Source of the DNA: DATDAH01 sp963845425
Lineage (GTDB): Bacteria > Actinomycetota > Acidimicrobiia > Acidimicrobiales > DATDAH01
NCBI GenBank assembly: GCA_963845425.1
Contig: CAWJSC010000003.1
Span: 1-64,000 of the forward strand
DNA: 64,000 nucleotides
Reading direction: 5' to 3'
This document shows positions 31,490 through 41,161 of the stretch, piece after piece. Below the pieces are notes generated by a model. The model was not told the DNA's origin, searched no databases, and saw nothing but the letters and a program-made list of their open reading frames with translations. Numbering within the stretch: the first letter of the stretch is position 1; each line of letters starts with the position of its first letter. The position numbers and the translations under genes are program-made.

Positions 31490-32614
31490 CTAGCAGTACT
31501 GGGCGAAGTCGCCCGTGCAGACCTCTTCTTCGGCGACGAACCCGTCGGCGTAGACGGTGTCGGCGATGTTGTCGGCAGTCACGGCGACCGGCTCCAGAAG
31601 GATTGCGGGGCCTCCGCCAACCGGAGCGGTGTCCGAAGCGACGGTCGTGACGTCCTCACACTGCTGGAGGGCGAGGGCGGCGTCGGCTGCGGCTGCGGCC
31701 TCCTCCTGAATGGGCTTGTAGACGGTCATCGTCTGATCACCCGAGAGGATGAGCTGGATGCCCGGGACGGTGGCGTCCTGGCCACTGACGGGGATCGGGG
31801 TCCCGCTGGTGTCCAGACCCGCGTTCTGCATGGCCGTGATGGCCGCGCCGGCGATGCCGTCGTTGGCGGCGAACACCGCGTCCACCTCGTTGTTGTTGTC
31901 GGTGAGGATCTGCTCCATGATCCGGCCGGCCTCGTCGTTGTCCCAGTCGGGAACGTCCTCGTCGGCGACGAGGTTCCAGTCACCGGCCTCGACTCGGGCC
32001 GACACCGTCGCGTTGTAGCCGTTCTTGAACAGCCGGGCGTTGTCGTCGGTCGGACCGCCGTTGAGCATGACGACGTTCGGGACATCGACGTCCAGCGCGT
32101 CGATCGCGGGCTCGAGCACCTCGGCCATGGTGGCGCCGACGACCTCGTTGTCGAAGCTCACGTAGACATCGGCGCCGTCACCCTCGACCGTCTCCCGGTC
32201 GTAGTCGACGGTGGCCACCCCGGCGGCACGGGCCGTGTCGATGATCGTGGCCCCGGAACCAGAGTCGAGGTTGGTCAGGAGGATGACGCCCGCGCCCTCG
32301 GCGATGGCCTGGTCGGCCTGGGACTGCTGCTGCTGGGCGTCGCCCTCGGCGTTGACGATGGTGTAGTCGACACCGGCCTCGTCGAACGCCGCTTCGAAGG
32401 CAGGGCGGTCCTGGGACTCCCAGCGATCCGACGAGGCGCTGTCGGGCAGCAGGACCCAGATGCTCGAGTCGGCTGTCGCGCAGTCGCCCGATGCCGTGTC
32501 GCCGCTCGCGTCGTCTCCACCGTCGTCACCACCGTCGTCGCCGCACGCCGCGACCACGAAGATGAACGCCAAGAACAGGGCCAGTAGACGGACCCCCCGG
32601 AGTTGCCTCAACAT
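31490..32614 (-). CDS. sugar ABC transporter substrate-binding lipoprotein
   Basis: A 374-residue periplasmic-binding-protein-like lipoprotein (Peripla_BP_4, ribose/xylose type). The signal MLRQLRGVRLLALFLAFIFV ends in lipobox VVAAC, then an Asp/Gly linker (GDDGGDDGGDDASGD). The domain shows DSSIWVLLPDSASSDRWESQDRPAFE, ILLTNLDSGSG, VMLNGGPTDDNA, VFAANDGIAG and VSGQDATVPG, the standard ligand-pocket loops. I chose ATG 32614 because it yields the signal peptide directly. A likely promoter lies 55 bp upstream. The sugar is unknown. Confidence 0.94.
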   Translation of the reverse strand: MLRQLRGVRLLALFLAFIFVVAACGDDGGDDGGDDASGDTASGDCATADSSIWVLLPDSASSDRWESQDRPAFEAAFDEAGVDYTIVNAEGDAQQQQSQADQAIAEGAGVILLTNLDSGSGATIIDTARAAGVATVDYDRETVEGDGADVYVSFDNEVVGATMAEVLEPAIDALDVDVPNVVMLNGGPTDDNARLFKNGYNATVSARVEAGDWNLVADEDVPDWDNDEAGRIMEQILTDNNNEVDAVFAANDGIAGAAITAMQNAGLDTSGTPIPVSGQDATVPGIQLILSGDQTMTVYKPIQEEAAAAADAALALQQCEDVTTVASDTAPVGGGPAILLEPVAVTADNIADTVYADGFVAEEEVCTGDFAQYC

Positions 32615-32669
32615 GGGTTGTTTCCCCTTCGGTCTTTGCCGGACGACGGTCGCCGGTGACAAGGGTCAC

Positions 32670-32698
32670 AACGTAGCAAACGTGAACGGACTGTGAAC
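32670..32698 (-). promoter_or_regulatory. candidate promoter with 11-bp direct repeats upstream of sugar ABC operon
   Basis: On the minus strand TTCACA (32697-32692) and TACGTT (32675-32670), 16 bases apart, form a plausible -35/-10 pair. GTTCAC occurs twice with an 11-base period (32698-32693 and 32687-32682). Tandem GTTCAC units at that period resemble actinobacterial PhoP boxes, but only two units are present, so the regulator call is weak. Confidence 0.4.
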
Positions 32699-32713
32699 AA
32701 CGAGCCCGCAACC

Positions 32714-33706
32714 TCAACCTCCGGGTGACGACCGGCCCCGGGCACGCACCTCGTCGAGGACCGCCAGGTTCGCCACGGCCCCTTCGGGGTCGAGCGGGGC
32801 CGGTCGGCCCTCCCGCACGGCCGCGGCGAAGGCCTCGGCCTGCAGGGTGTACGGATCGGCGGCGGGAAAGGTCAGGGTCTCGGTGTCGGGGTCGGTGGGT
32901 GGCTCGCCGCCGGCGGTGCGCCACACGCGGGTGGGGCGGTCGGGGGGGATGTTGAACGGGATCTCGATCTCGACCCGACCGTCGCTGCCGAGCACCGTCA
33001 CCCGTTGGTCCGGCTCGCCCCGGGTGGAGACGGTGAACGTGGCGTGGCCGGTCGGGAACCCCAGTACGCCCGAGCTCAGGACGTCCACCCCCGTCACCGG
33101 ATCGATGTCCACCATCGCGGCCACCGCGGTCGGCTCGGCCCCGAACAGCATCCGCGAGAGGTCGACGGCGTAGCAGCCGATGTCGAGCAGGGCCCCGCCA
33201 CCGAGCTCCGGTCGGTTGCGGATGTTGGCGGGGTCGTCGTTGAAGTAGGAGAACCGGGTGTGCACCGCCCGCAGCCGGCCGATCTCCTCGGCCACGAGGC
33301 GGCGCACCGCCTCCCAGGACGGGTGAAAGCGGTACATGAACGCCTCCATGAGGACCAACCCGGGCTCGAAGTCGTCGACGATGGCGCGCGCCTCGTCACG
33401 GGTCCGCCCGAGGGGCTTCTCACAGAGCACGTGCTTGCCGGCCCGCGAGGCGGCCACCGACCACTCCCCGTGGAGGTGGTTCGGCAGCGGGTTGTAGACC
33501 GCGTCGACATCGGCGGCGCCCAGCAGCTCCTCGTAGCTGCCATAGGCGCGAGCTATCCCCAGGTCGCGGGCCACGGTCGCCGCCCGTGCTCCGTCACGGG
33601 ACGCGAGCGCCACCACCTCGCAGCCCTCGGCCTGCTGGATGGCGGGGATGACCTTCTCGATCGCGATCTTCGCCGTGCCGAGCACGCCCCACCGCACCGT
33701 GTCCAT
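32714..33706 (-). CDS. Gfo/Idh/MocA family oxidoreductase
   Basis: A 330-residue NAD(P)-dependent dehydrogenase. It has Rossmann motif WGVLGTAKIA (6-15), NPLPNHLHGEW, catalytic CEKPLGRT (near 94-101), and the C-terminal GGGALLDIGCYAVDLSRMLFG. It precedes the sugar ABC operon on the same strand but is separated by 99 bp containing a promoter-like sequence, so it may be transcribed from its own start. Likely oxidises a sugar or cyclitol related to the imported one. Confidence 0.92.
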   Translation of the reverse strand: MDTVRWGVLGTAKIAIEKVIPAIQQAEGCEVVALASRDGARAATVARDLGIARAYGSYEELLGAADVDAVYNPLPNHLHGEWSVAASRAGKHVLCEKPLGRTRDEARAIVDDFEPGLVLMEAFMYRFHPSWEAVRRLVAEEIGRLRAVHTRFSYFNDDPANIRNRPELGGGALLDIGCYAVDLSRMLFGAEPTAVAAMVDIDPVTGVDVLSSGVLGFPTGHATFTVSTRGEPDQRVTVLGSDGRVEIEIPFNIPPDRPTRVWRTAGGEPPTDPDTETLTFPAADPYTLQAEAFAAAVREGRPAPLDPEGAVANLAVLDEVRARGRSSPGG

Positions 33707-33739
33707 GAGCTGCGCTCCCCCGTCGACGGCTTGACCTGG

Positions 33740-34297
33740 CTAGAGCGCAGGGATGCTGTCGCGGTACCCGTGGTCGACGATCATCCGGCCGGACTCGTCA
33801 TAGTCCTCCCGGTTCGGTGGGGCCCAGGTCGCCAGACCGTCGACGTAGCGGTTGTACATGCAGAAGGCCGCGGCGATGAGCACGGTGTCGTGGATCTCGA
33901 CGTCGGTCGCCCCCTCCCCGCGGGCCGCAGCCACCAGCTCGGGAGTGACGTTGAGGCCACCCTCCTGGACCTTGCCGGCGATGCGCAGCAGGGCCCGGAG
34001 CTTGTCCGACACCGGCGCACCGTCCAGATCCATGACCACGGCGTCGACGGTGTCCCACCCGTCGTCGAGCTGGAGGGCGGCGAACGTGGCGTGCGAGTTG
34101 TGACAGAAGTGACAGTCGTTCAACTTCGAGACATAGGCCGCGATCAGCTCCCGTTCGCCTCGGGTGAGGTCGTTGTCCGGGTGCGCCTCGCGGAAGAGGA
34201 CCTCAGCGAGGTCGTTGAGCGGCTTCGCCGTCTCGGGACGGAAGGCCATCGGACCGATGATGCCGGGCAGGCCTTCGGGGAGATCGATGTGGGGCAT
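33740..34297 (-). CDS. AhpD/carboxymuconolactone decarboxylase-like protein
   Basis: A 185-residue AhpD-like protein. The redox motif CHFC followed by HNSH (NDCHFCHNSHATF, near 62-74) is the C-x2-C-x3-H signature of alkylhydroperoxidase-D-type enzymes, which reduce peroxides via a disulfide. Length is normal for one domain. ATG 34297 is preceded by GGAGGGACC. Divergent from the RnfD-like gene (93 bp). A role in oxidative defence is inferred. Confidence 0.85.
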   Translation of the reverse strand: MPHIDLPEGLPGIIGPMAFRPETAKPLNDLAEVLFREAHPDNDLTRGERELIAAYVSKLNDCHFCHNSHATFAALQLDDGWDTVDAVVMDLDGAPVSDKLRALLRIAGKVQEGGLNVTPELVAAARGEGATDVEIHDTVLIAAAFCMYNRYVDGLATWAPPNREDYDESGRMIVDHGYRDSIPAL

Positions 34298-34390
34298 GGG
34301 AGGTCCCTCCGGGGAGCGGGTCGTGCGGGCGAGGATGCGACGATAGACGCTGCGGCACCCGCTGTCGCCGTTCGCCCTAGGGTCGTCTCC

Positions 34391-35959
34391 TTGACCACGG
34401 CGAGCCTGACCGTCCCGGACACCGGGGCCCGCTCCGTGCGGATCGCCGACCGCTCGTGGCCCGTCATCCTGCCGTCGGCGCGGGACAGCCGCCTCCACGT
34501 CGCGGCCACCCTCCTGACCGTCCAGGTCCTCGGTCAGACGGTGGTCGAGTGGGACCTGTCCATCACCCAGATCCTGCTCTGCCTGGCGACCTGCTTCGTG
34601 CTCGAGGTCGCCATCGTGGCCCGGCGCCAGGGGGTGCTGGCCTGGCCGGCCAGCGCCCTGTTGACCGGAAACGGCGTGGCCCTGCTCCTCCGGGTTCCCG
34701 GAACCGAGCACGGCGACTGGTGGAGCACCCGGGGCTGGGCCATCTTCGTCGGCACCTCGGCGCTGGCCGTGCTCTCGAAGTACCTCATCCGGATCGGCGA
34801 CCGACCGTTGTTCAACCCGTCCAACCTGGGCCTCGTCCTCTGCTTCGTGGTCCTCGGCAGCCAGCGGGTCGATCCCCAGGACCTCTGGTGGGGGCCGTGG
34901 TCACCGGGTCTGGCCCTGACCTACGCGGTCATCATCGTGGGCGGCGTCCTCGTCACCCGCCGCCTCGACCTGCTCGGCGTCGGCATCAGCTTCTGGGTGG
35001 CCCTCGCCGTCGCGCTGGGGGTCGTGGCCCTGACCGGTCATGCCATCACGGCCCGGTGGCACGTGGGCCTGCTCACCGATTGGGCGTGGTGGTGGATCAT
35101 CGTCTCGTCGCCCGAGACGCTCATCTTCCTCTTCTTCATGATCACCGATCCTCGGACCGCTCCGCTCGGACGGGTGGCGCGGGTGGCCTACGGCGTCGGC
35201 GTAGGGGTGCTGGCCGCCCTGTTCGCCGCGCCCCAGCAGACCGAGTTCGCCACCAAGGTGGCCATTCTGAGCGCGCTGGTCGCCATGTGCGCCGTCCGGC
35301 CACTCCTGGAGCGGACCCTTCCGGCCCGCGGCACCAACGAGGACCAGTGGTCCGAGATGAGGGCCTCGTTGCGGCGCCGGCCACGGTTGGTGGCGAGCGG
35401 GGCCATCACCACGGTCCTCGTGGTCGTCACCCTGTTCCTCCTCGGAGCGCCGTCGCGGGCCCTCGTGCCCGACTACGCCCTCCGCGGCGAGCGGCCCGAG
35501 GTGGCGGTCGGATCGGTCCCGCCGGTCGACGTCGACGACGCGGAAGGCGATGTCGTTCTCGGCTTCGACCTGTCCGAGATCGACGTCCTGGCCCAGGACC
35601 TGGTCGAGGACCTCGAGATCGAAGCGGAGGCCCTGCGTACGGGCGACGAGGGGGTGGCGGCCCAGGCGGCCGTCGGGGTCCGCCTCGAGGACCTCCTGGC
35701 CCGGATGGACGCCGACGGGGCGGTGACGGTGCCCCGTTACGGCTTCGACTCCCTGCGTCTCATCATCCACCGCGAGCTGGCGGAGGGACAGGCCGCCCCC
35801 CGGCTGGGGATCGAGGCCCACGGCTCCGTGCGCCTCGACCGCGCCATCGACGGCCGGGTCACCCGGGGCGAGACCGTGGCCCACGAGGCCGTCTACCTGT
35901 TGACCGAGGTCGACGGCCATTGGCTCATCGACGACGAACGACCCGTCCCGGTCTCCTGA
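34391..35959 (+). CDS. RnfD/NqrB-like membrane protein with C-terminal soluble domain
   Basis: A 522-residue protein. Residues about 20-330 contain around ten membrane helices of the NqrB/RnfD/UnbV-associated type, with the diagnostic RPLFNPSNLGLVLCF block (RnfD/NqrB share NPSNxG) and SSPETLIFLFFMITDPRTAP. The C-terminal ~190 residues, after one more helix, are acidic and probably extracytoplasmic. In classical complexes this subunit carries covalent FMN on an SGAT Thr; I do not see that motif, so electron transport is uncertain. TTG 34391 is my start; GTG 34436 is the alternative. Such genes often neighbour CRTAC1/ASPIC genes, here 5 kb away. Confidence 0.75.
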   Translation: MTTASLTVPDTGARSVRIADRSWPVILPSARDSRLHVAATLLTVQVLGQTVVEWDLSITQILLCLATCFVLEVAIVARRQGVLAWPASALLTGNGVALLLRVPGTEHGDWWSTRGWAIFVGTSALAVLSKYLIRIGDRPLFNPSNLGLVLCFVVLGSQRVDPQDLWWGPWSPGLALTYAVIIVGGVLVTRRLDLLGVGISFWVALAVALGVVALTGHAITARWHVGLLTDWAWWWIIVSSPETLIFLFFMITDPRTAPLGRVARVAYGVGVGVLAALFAAPQQTEFATKVAILSALVAMCAVRPLLERTLPARGTNEDQWSEMRASLRRRPRLVASGAITTVLVVVTLFLLGAPSRALVPDYALRGERPEVAVGSVPPVDVDDAEGDVVLGFDLSEIDVLAQDLVEDLEIEAEALRTGDEGVAAQAAVGVRLEDLLARMDADGAVTVPRYGFDSLRLIIHRELAEGQAAPRLGIEAHGSVRLDRAIDGRVTRGETVAHEAVYLLTEVDGHWLIDDERPVPVS

Positions 35960-36029
35960 GCAGCACCGCGCCGGGCAACCGGCCCGACTGATTCCTCCGC
36001 GGGGCTGGTTCCCCGCTAGGAAGCAGTCC

Positions 36030-37271
36030 ATGACCGACCGTCCCCCCCTACTCGCGGGTGTCCGCGTCATCGAGAGCTCGCTGCTCGGCCCCGGCCTGAT
36101 CGCCACCTTCCTGTCCGACCTCGGCGCCGAGGTGATCAAGGTGGAGCCGCCCCAGGGTGACTACATCCGGCAGATGACCTGGCCCATCGTGGAGGGCGTC
36201 TCGCTGCTGCACCTGCACACCCATCGGGGCAAGAAGTCCGTCATCCTCGACCTGAAGACCGACGACGGCGTGACCGTCTACAAGGAGCTGGTCGCCGGCG
36301 CCGACGCCGTCGTCGAGGCCATGCGTCCGGGAGCCATGGCCAAGCGGGGCCTCGGCTACGAGGACCTGAAGGCGGTCAACCCCAAGATCGTGTTCTGCAC
36401 CCTGTCGGGCTACGGCGCCACCGGCCCGTACCGGGACCTGCCCAGCCACGGCATCGCCTACGACACCTGGGCCGGCCTCATCCCGCCCGAGGTCGACGAG
36501 GACGGCTTCACCCGAATCCCCGAGATGCCCAACATCGGCATCAACGTGGGCCCGATGCTGGGCGCCGTCGGCCTGCTGGCCGGGATCATCCGGGCCCGGG
36601 AGACCGGCGAGGGCTGCCAGATGGAGCTGGCCCAGTCCGACGCCGCCGCCTACCTCGACTGGTACCGGATCGAGACCTGGCTGGCCTACAACCGGCCGGA
36701 TGACGAGGTCACCGGCAACGCCTCCGACGACTACCAGCGCCGGGCCCCCGGCCTCGCCGGCATGCGCGAGGGCGTGCGCTACCAGATGTACGAGTCGGCG
36801 GACGGCCACGTGCTCTTCATGGCCTCCGAGCAGGCCTTCTGGAAGAACTTCTGCGATGGCATCGGCCGAGCCGAGCTCTTCGAGCGCTGGCCGGGCTCGC
36901 AGTACGCGGACCACGCCAAGGGCAACCTCGAGTTGCAGGCCATCCTCCGGGAGGTCTTCCGCACCAAGACCTCGGCCGAGTGGCTGGCCTTCGCGGACGA
37001 TCACAACGTGCCCCTCGCCCCGGTCAACACGGCCAAGACGATCGTCGACGACCCGCAGTTCCAGCACCGCTTCCCGCTCTACGGCGTCGACCGGCTGGGC
37101 GCCGAACAGCTCCCGCTGCCCCTGAAGGTGGCCGGCGAGGACCTGCCCGTGCCCACCAAGGCCCCCACCGTCGGTCAGGACACCGACGCCGTCCTGCGCG
37201 ACGTCCTCGGCTACGACGACGCCCGCATCACCGAGCTGAGGGACGCCGGAACCTTCGGTTCCGGAGGGTGA
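36030..37271 (+). CDS. CaiB/BaiF family CoA-transferase
   Basis: A 413-residue class III CoA-transferase that moves CoA between carboxylates. Typical features are LAGVRVIESS, LSDLGAEVIKVEPPQGDYIRQM, the catalytic Asp in ELAQSDAAAYLD (near 205), and the late DHNVPLAPVNTAKTIVDDPQFQHR. Length is standard. First gene of a plus-strand operon with a crotonase (25 bp), P450, mini-gene and two SDRs, so it probably activates a hydroxylated acid by CoA exchange. Confidence 0.93.
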   Translation: MTDRPPLLAGVRVIESSLLGPGLIATFLSDLGAEVIKVEPPQGDYIRQMTWPIVEGVSLLHLHTHRGKKSVILDLKTDDGVTVYKELVAGADAVVEAMRPGAMAKRGLGYEDLKAVNPKIVFCTLSGYGATGPYRDLPSHGIAYDTWAGLIPPEVDEDGFTRIPEMPNIGINVGPMLGAVGLLAGIIRARETGEGCQMELAQSDAAAYLDWYRIETWLAYNRPDDEVTGNASDDYQRRAPGLAGMREGVRYQMYESADGHVLFMASEQAFWKNFCDGIGRAELFERWPGSQYADHAKGNLELQAILREVFRTKTSAEWLAFADDHNVPLAPVNTAKTIVDDPQFQHRFPLYGVDRLGAEQLPLPLKVAGEDLPVPTKAPTVGQDTDAVLRDVLGYDDARITELRDAGTFGSGG

Positions 37272-37296
37272 CGACCATCCACTAGAACCTCCTCTC

Positions 37297-38103
37297 ATGG
37301 CCCAGGTACTCACCGAGCGGGACGGTCACACGATGATCGTCACCCTCAACCGCCCCCATCGCATGAACGCGATGACCATGACCATGTTCGCGATGCTCGA
37401 CGACGCCTGGCACGAGGCGGCCGACGACCCCGACATCCGCACGATCATCCTCACCGGGGCGAACGGCAACTTCTCCTCGGGCATGGACCTGCGGTCCCTG
37501 GCCGGGGACGCCGACGAGGACGACGCGCTCCCCCAGGACGAGCTCAACCAGAAGTTGGCCGACGACGTCGACTTCATCTACCGCGGGCTGCTCAAGACCT
37601 ACCAGCCGCCCAAGCCGGTCATCGCCGCCGTCGAGGGCAACGCCATCGCCGGGGGCACCGAGATCCTCCAGGGCACCGACATCCGGGTGGCGGGCGACAC
37701 CGCCACCTTCGGTGTGTCGGAGGCCAGGTGGTCGCTCTACCCGGCCGGTGGATCGGCGGTCCGCCTGCGCCGCCAGATCCCGTACACCGTCGCCGCGGAG
37801 ATCCTGCTGACCGGCAAGCACCTGACGGCCCAGGAGACCAAGGACATCGGCCTGATCGGGCACGTCGTCCCCGCCGGCGAGGCGTTGACCGAGGCCCGCG
37901 AGATCGCGGCGGTCATCAACGACAACGGCCCCCTCGCCGTCGAGGCCATCCTGCGGACCCTGCGGGAGACCGAGACGATGTCGGAGGAGGAGGCCTTCGC
38001 CCACGAGATGACCTACGGGATGGCGGTCATGGGCTCGGAGGACGCGAAGGAGGGCCCCCGGGCCTTCAAGGAGAAGCGGAGGCCGGACTTCCAGCGCAAG
38101 TAA
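37297..38103 (+). CDS. enoyl-CoA hydratase/isomerase family protein
   Basis: A 268-residue crotonase-fold protein. The oxyanion loops are visible as NGNFSSGMDLRSL (near 60-72) and EGNAIAGGTEILQGTDIR (near 112-129). The catalytic Glu region VSEARWSLYPAGG resembles, but does not match exactly, the hydratase Glu pair, so isomerase or ring-opening chemistry is possible. It sits between a CoA-transferase and a P450 in one operon. Confidence 0.92.
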   Translation: MAQVLTERDGHTMIVTLNRPHRMNAMTMTMFAMLDDAWHEAADDPDIRTIILTGANGNFSSGMDLRSLAGDADEDDALPQDELNQKLADDVDFIYRGLLKTYQPPKPVIAAVEGNAIAGGTEILQGTDIRVAGDTATFGVSEARWSLYPAGGSAVRLRRQIPYTVAAEILLTGKHLTAQETKDIGLIGHVVPAGEALTEAREIAAVINDNGPLAVEAILRTLRETETMSEEEAFAHEMTYGMAVMGSEDAKEGPRAFKEKRRPDFQRK

Positions 38104-38196
38104 GTCGGCGCCGCCGACCGCGGGCCGGGTAGGCCTGCACCGCGATGAGCCGTCAGGCGAAGATCCATCAACGGAGCCAGACCAGGGGGCCGGGAC

Positions 38197-39369
38197 ATGC
38201 CGGGCACGCACGAACCACTCACCGATCCACTCGTCGAGCCGGGCCTGCACGCCCGGGATCCCTGGCCGGTGTACGCCCGCCTGCGGGCCGAGGCCCCCGT
38301 GGCCTGGAACGACACGGTCGGCTTCTGGGCGCTGAGCCGCCACGCCGAGGTCCACGAGGTCTCCTGTGACCCGCAGCGGTTCAGCTCCAAGGGCGGGATC
38401 CTGACCATGGAGATCGGCATCGAGTACCCCACGCCGCCGACGATGATGCACACCGACCCGCCGGACCACACGGCGTACCGCAAGCTGGTCCAGCCCGGGT
38501 TCAAGCCCTCGTTGATGACCGCGCTGGAGCCGGTCGCCCGGGAGCGCCTACGGACCCTGCTGGCCAACGTCGAGGCCGACGAGCCGGTCGACTTCGTGCC
38601 CGCGGTGTCGGTCCCCTTCCCGCTCCGCATCATCGGCGACCTGCTCGGCCTGCCCGACGCCGACTGGGAGACGTTCTTCTACTGGTCGGAGGCCACGATC
38701 CCCGGCGCTCTGGACATCGACGCCGAGGAGCGGGCGCGGATCCAGACCGACATGCGGGACTACTTCCTCGGCGTCATCGCCGAGCGCCGGACCGAGTCTC
38801 GGGAGGACCTCATCTCGGTCCTGGTCGCCGAGGACCTGAACGACGACGAGCTCTACATGTTCCTCAACCAGCTGCTGGTGGCGGGCAACGAGACCACCCG
38901 CAACACGATCTCGGGTGGGCTCTGGGCGCTGGCCGAGCACCCGGACCAGTGGCAACGGTTGGTCGGTGACCGGTCACTCATCCCGTCCGCGGTCGAGGAG
39001 ATCCTGCGCTGGACCACCGCGGTCATCAGCTTCATGCGCACCGCCACCGAGGGCACGACCCTCGGCGGCCAGGCCGTCGCTGCCGGGGACCCGGTGCTGA
39101 TGCTCTACGCCTCCGCCAACCGGGACGAGGCCCAGTTCGGGCCCACGGCCGGCCAGTTCGACGTGGGCCGCCACCCGAACCACCACCTGGCGTTCGGCTT
39201 CGGCGCCCACTACTGCATCGGGGCCGCACTGGCCCGCCTCGAGATGCGCCTCGTGTTGGAGGAGCTCCTGGCCCGGTACCGGACCATGGAGCCCGCCGGC
39301 CCCGTGGCCCACTCCCCCTCCGACATCATCGCCGGGGTCACCTCAGCCCCCCTCACGTTCGCCCTCTAG
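38197..39369 (+). CDS. cytochrome P450
   Basis: A 390-residue soluble P450. The I-helix motif AGNETTRN is near 229-236, ExxR as EILR near 268, and the haem loop FGFGAHYC ends at Cys340. The NPPTMMHTDPPDH-type block (about 85-97) is normal. Asn replaces the acidic or Gly residue in the AG[N]ET position, a common variant. It would hydroxylate a substrate of the surrounding CoA pathway. Its TAG stop overlaps the AGGAGG ribosome site of the mini-gene that follows. Confidence 0.95.
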   Translation: MPGTHEPLTDPLVEPGLHARDPWPVYARLRAEAPVAWNDTVGFWALSRHAEVHEVSCDPQRFSSKGGILTMEIGIEYPTPPTMMHTDPPDHTAYRKLVQPGFKPSLMTALEPVARERLRTLLANVEADEPVDFVPAVSVPFPLRIIGDLLGLPDADWETFFYWSEATIPGALDIDAEERARIQTDMRDYFLGVIAERRTESREDLISVLVAEDLNDDELYMFLNQLLVAGNETTRNTISGGLWALAEHPDQWQRLVGDRSLIPSAVEEILRWTTAVISFMRTATEGTTLGGQAVAAGDPVLMLYASANRDEAQFGPTAGQFDVGRHPNHHLAFGFGAHYCIGAALARLEMRLVLEELLARYRTMEPAGPVAHSPSDIIAGVTSAPLTFAL

Positions 39370-39378
39370 GAGGCACGT

Positions 39379-39624
39379 ATGGAGATTCGAGAAGCTGCGC
39401 AGGCGCCAGCCGGAGCAGCACGGACGACGATCCACGACCGGCGACGCCGGACCGCCGAAATTCGAGAAGCTGCGCAGGCGCCAGCCGGAGCAGCACGGAC
39501 GACGGTCCACGATCGGCGGCGCCGGACCGCCGAAATTCGAGAAGCTGCGCAGGCGCCAGCCGGAGCAGCAAAAACGACGGTCCACGATCGGCGGCGCCGG
39601 ACCGCCGGAGGCGGTCAGATGTAA
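39379..39624 (+). CDS. 81-residue tandem-repeat mini-protein (unrecognised)
   Basis: I do not recognise this gene. It encodes three nearly identical 25-residue repeats (EIREAAQAPAGAARTT, then a basic HDRRRRTA end) plus a short tail. A perfect AGGAGG sits five bases before the ATG, overlapping the P450 stop. The TAA stop overlaps the ATG of the next SDR (TAATG). So it reads as a translated, coupled cistron. Differences among the repeats are three synonymous codons and two conservative changes (Ile/Val, Arg/Lys), which hints at selection on protein. The alternative is a non-coding 75-bp DNA repeat that keeps frame by chance. Confidence 0.45.
   Translation: MEIREAAQAPAGAARTTIHDRRRRTAEIREAAQAPAGAARTTVHDRRRRTAEIREAAQAPAGAAKTTVHDRRRRTAGGGQM
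39382..39606 (+). repeat. 75-bp tandem repeat, three copies
   Basis: Copies are 39382-39456, 39457-39531 and 39532-39606. Copies 1 and 2 differ at four bases; 2 and 3 at two adjacent codon positions (CGG to AAA). Each unit can form a CGGTCC/GGACCG stem. It lies exactly between two genes of an operon. The expansion is recent, given the near identity. Confidence 0.95.
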
Positions 39625-40423
39625 TGGATTCCTTCGCAGGCAAGACCGCACTCGTCACGGGTGCCGCCAGCGGGATCGGGCGGGCGATGGCCGAGCGCTT
39701 CGCCGCCGAGGGCATGCACCTGGTCCTGGTCGACGTCGACGAGCCCGGCCTCGAACGGGCGGCCGGCGACCTCGGCGGCGAGGCCCATGTGGTCGACGTC
39801 ACCGACGTCGAGGCCCTCGAGGCACTGGCTCGCAACGTGCCCACCGTGCACGTCCTGTGCCCCAACGCCGGGGTCGCTCCCGTCGGGCCCGTGCTGGAGA
39901 TGGACAAGGCCACCTGGGACTGGCTGCTGGGGGTCAACCTCCACCAGGTCGTGCACCTGACCCGCCTCTACGGGCCCCGCATGGTCGAGCAGGGCGACGG
40001 CCACATCGTCTACACGGCGTCGGGCGCCGGGATCATGGCCGTGCCCACCCTCGGGCCGTACTGCGTGACCAAGCACGGTGTCGTGGCGCTGGCCGAGACG
40101 CTCTTCCTGGAACTGCAAGGCACCGGCGTCGGGGTCAGCGTGCTCTGCCCCGGGCTGGTGAAGACCGGCATCTTCGCCTCCGAGCGCAACCGGCCCGAGC
40201 GCTTCGGCGGGTCCGACCACGAGGCCGACGCCCTCCAGCAGGGCCACCAGACGATGCTCGAGGGCATGGGCATCGAGCCGGCCGAGGTGGCCGAGATGGT
40301 GATGGACGCCATCCGCGCCGGACGGCTCTGGATCCTGCCCCACGACGACCTCAAGCCCATGGTGACGGCCCGAGCAGCGAGCATCGTCACCGGGACGAAC
40401 CCCGGCGGGCTGGACCTGGGCTG

Positions 40424-40424
<1 letters not shown>
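39624..40424 (+). CDS. SDR family oxidoreductase
   Basis: A 266-residue classical SDR: TGAASGIG near 12-19, PNAG in place of NNAG (near 85), and YCVTK as the catalytic Tyr-Lys motif after YTASGAG. The ATG overlaps the mini-gene stop and its own TGA overlaps the next SDR start (TGATG). It probably oxidises an alcohol made by the P450 or crotonase of this operon. Confidence 0.92.
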
Positions 40425-41152
<728 letters not shown>

Positions 41153-41161
41153 CCGGGTTCC

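Noticed and set aside
33005..34390. Upstream extension of the RnfD-like protein to 984 residues
   Set aside because: The added part lies opposite two clear minus-strand genes and has antisense-type composition; the membrane domain begins after 34391.
39382..39606. CRISPR-like array at the 75-bp repeats
   Set aside because: The units are contiguous with no spacers, and no cas genes are present.
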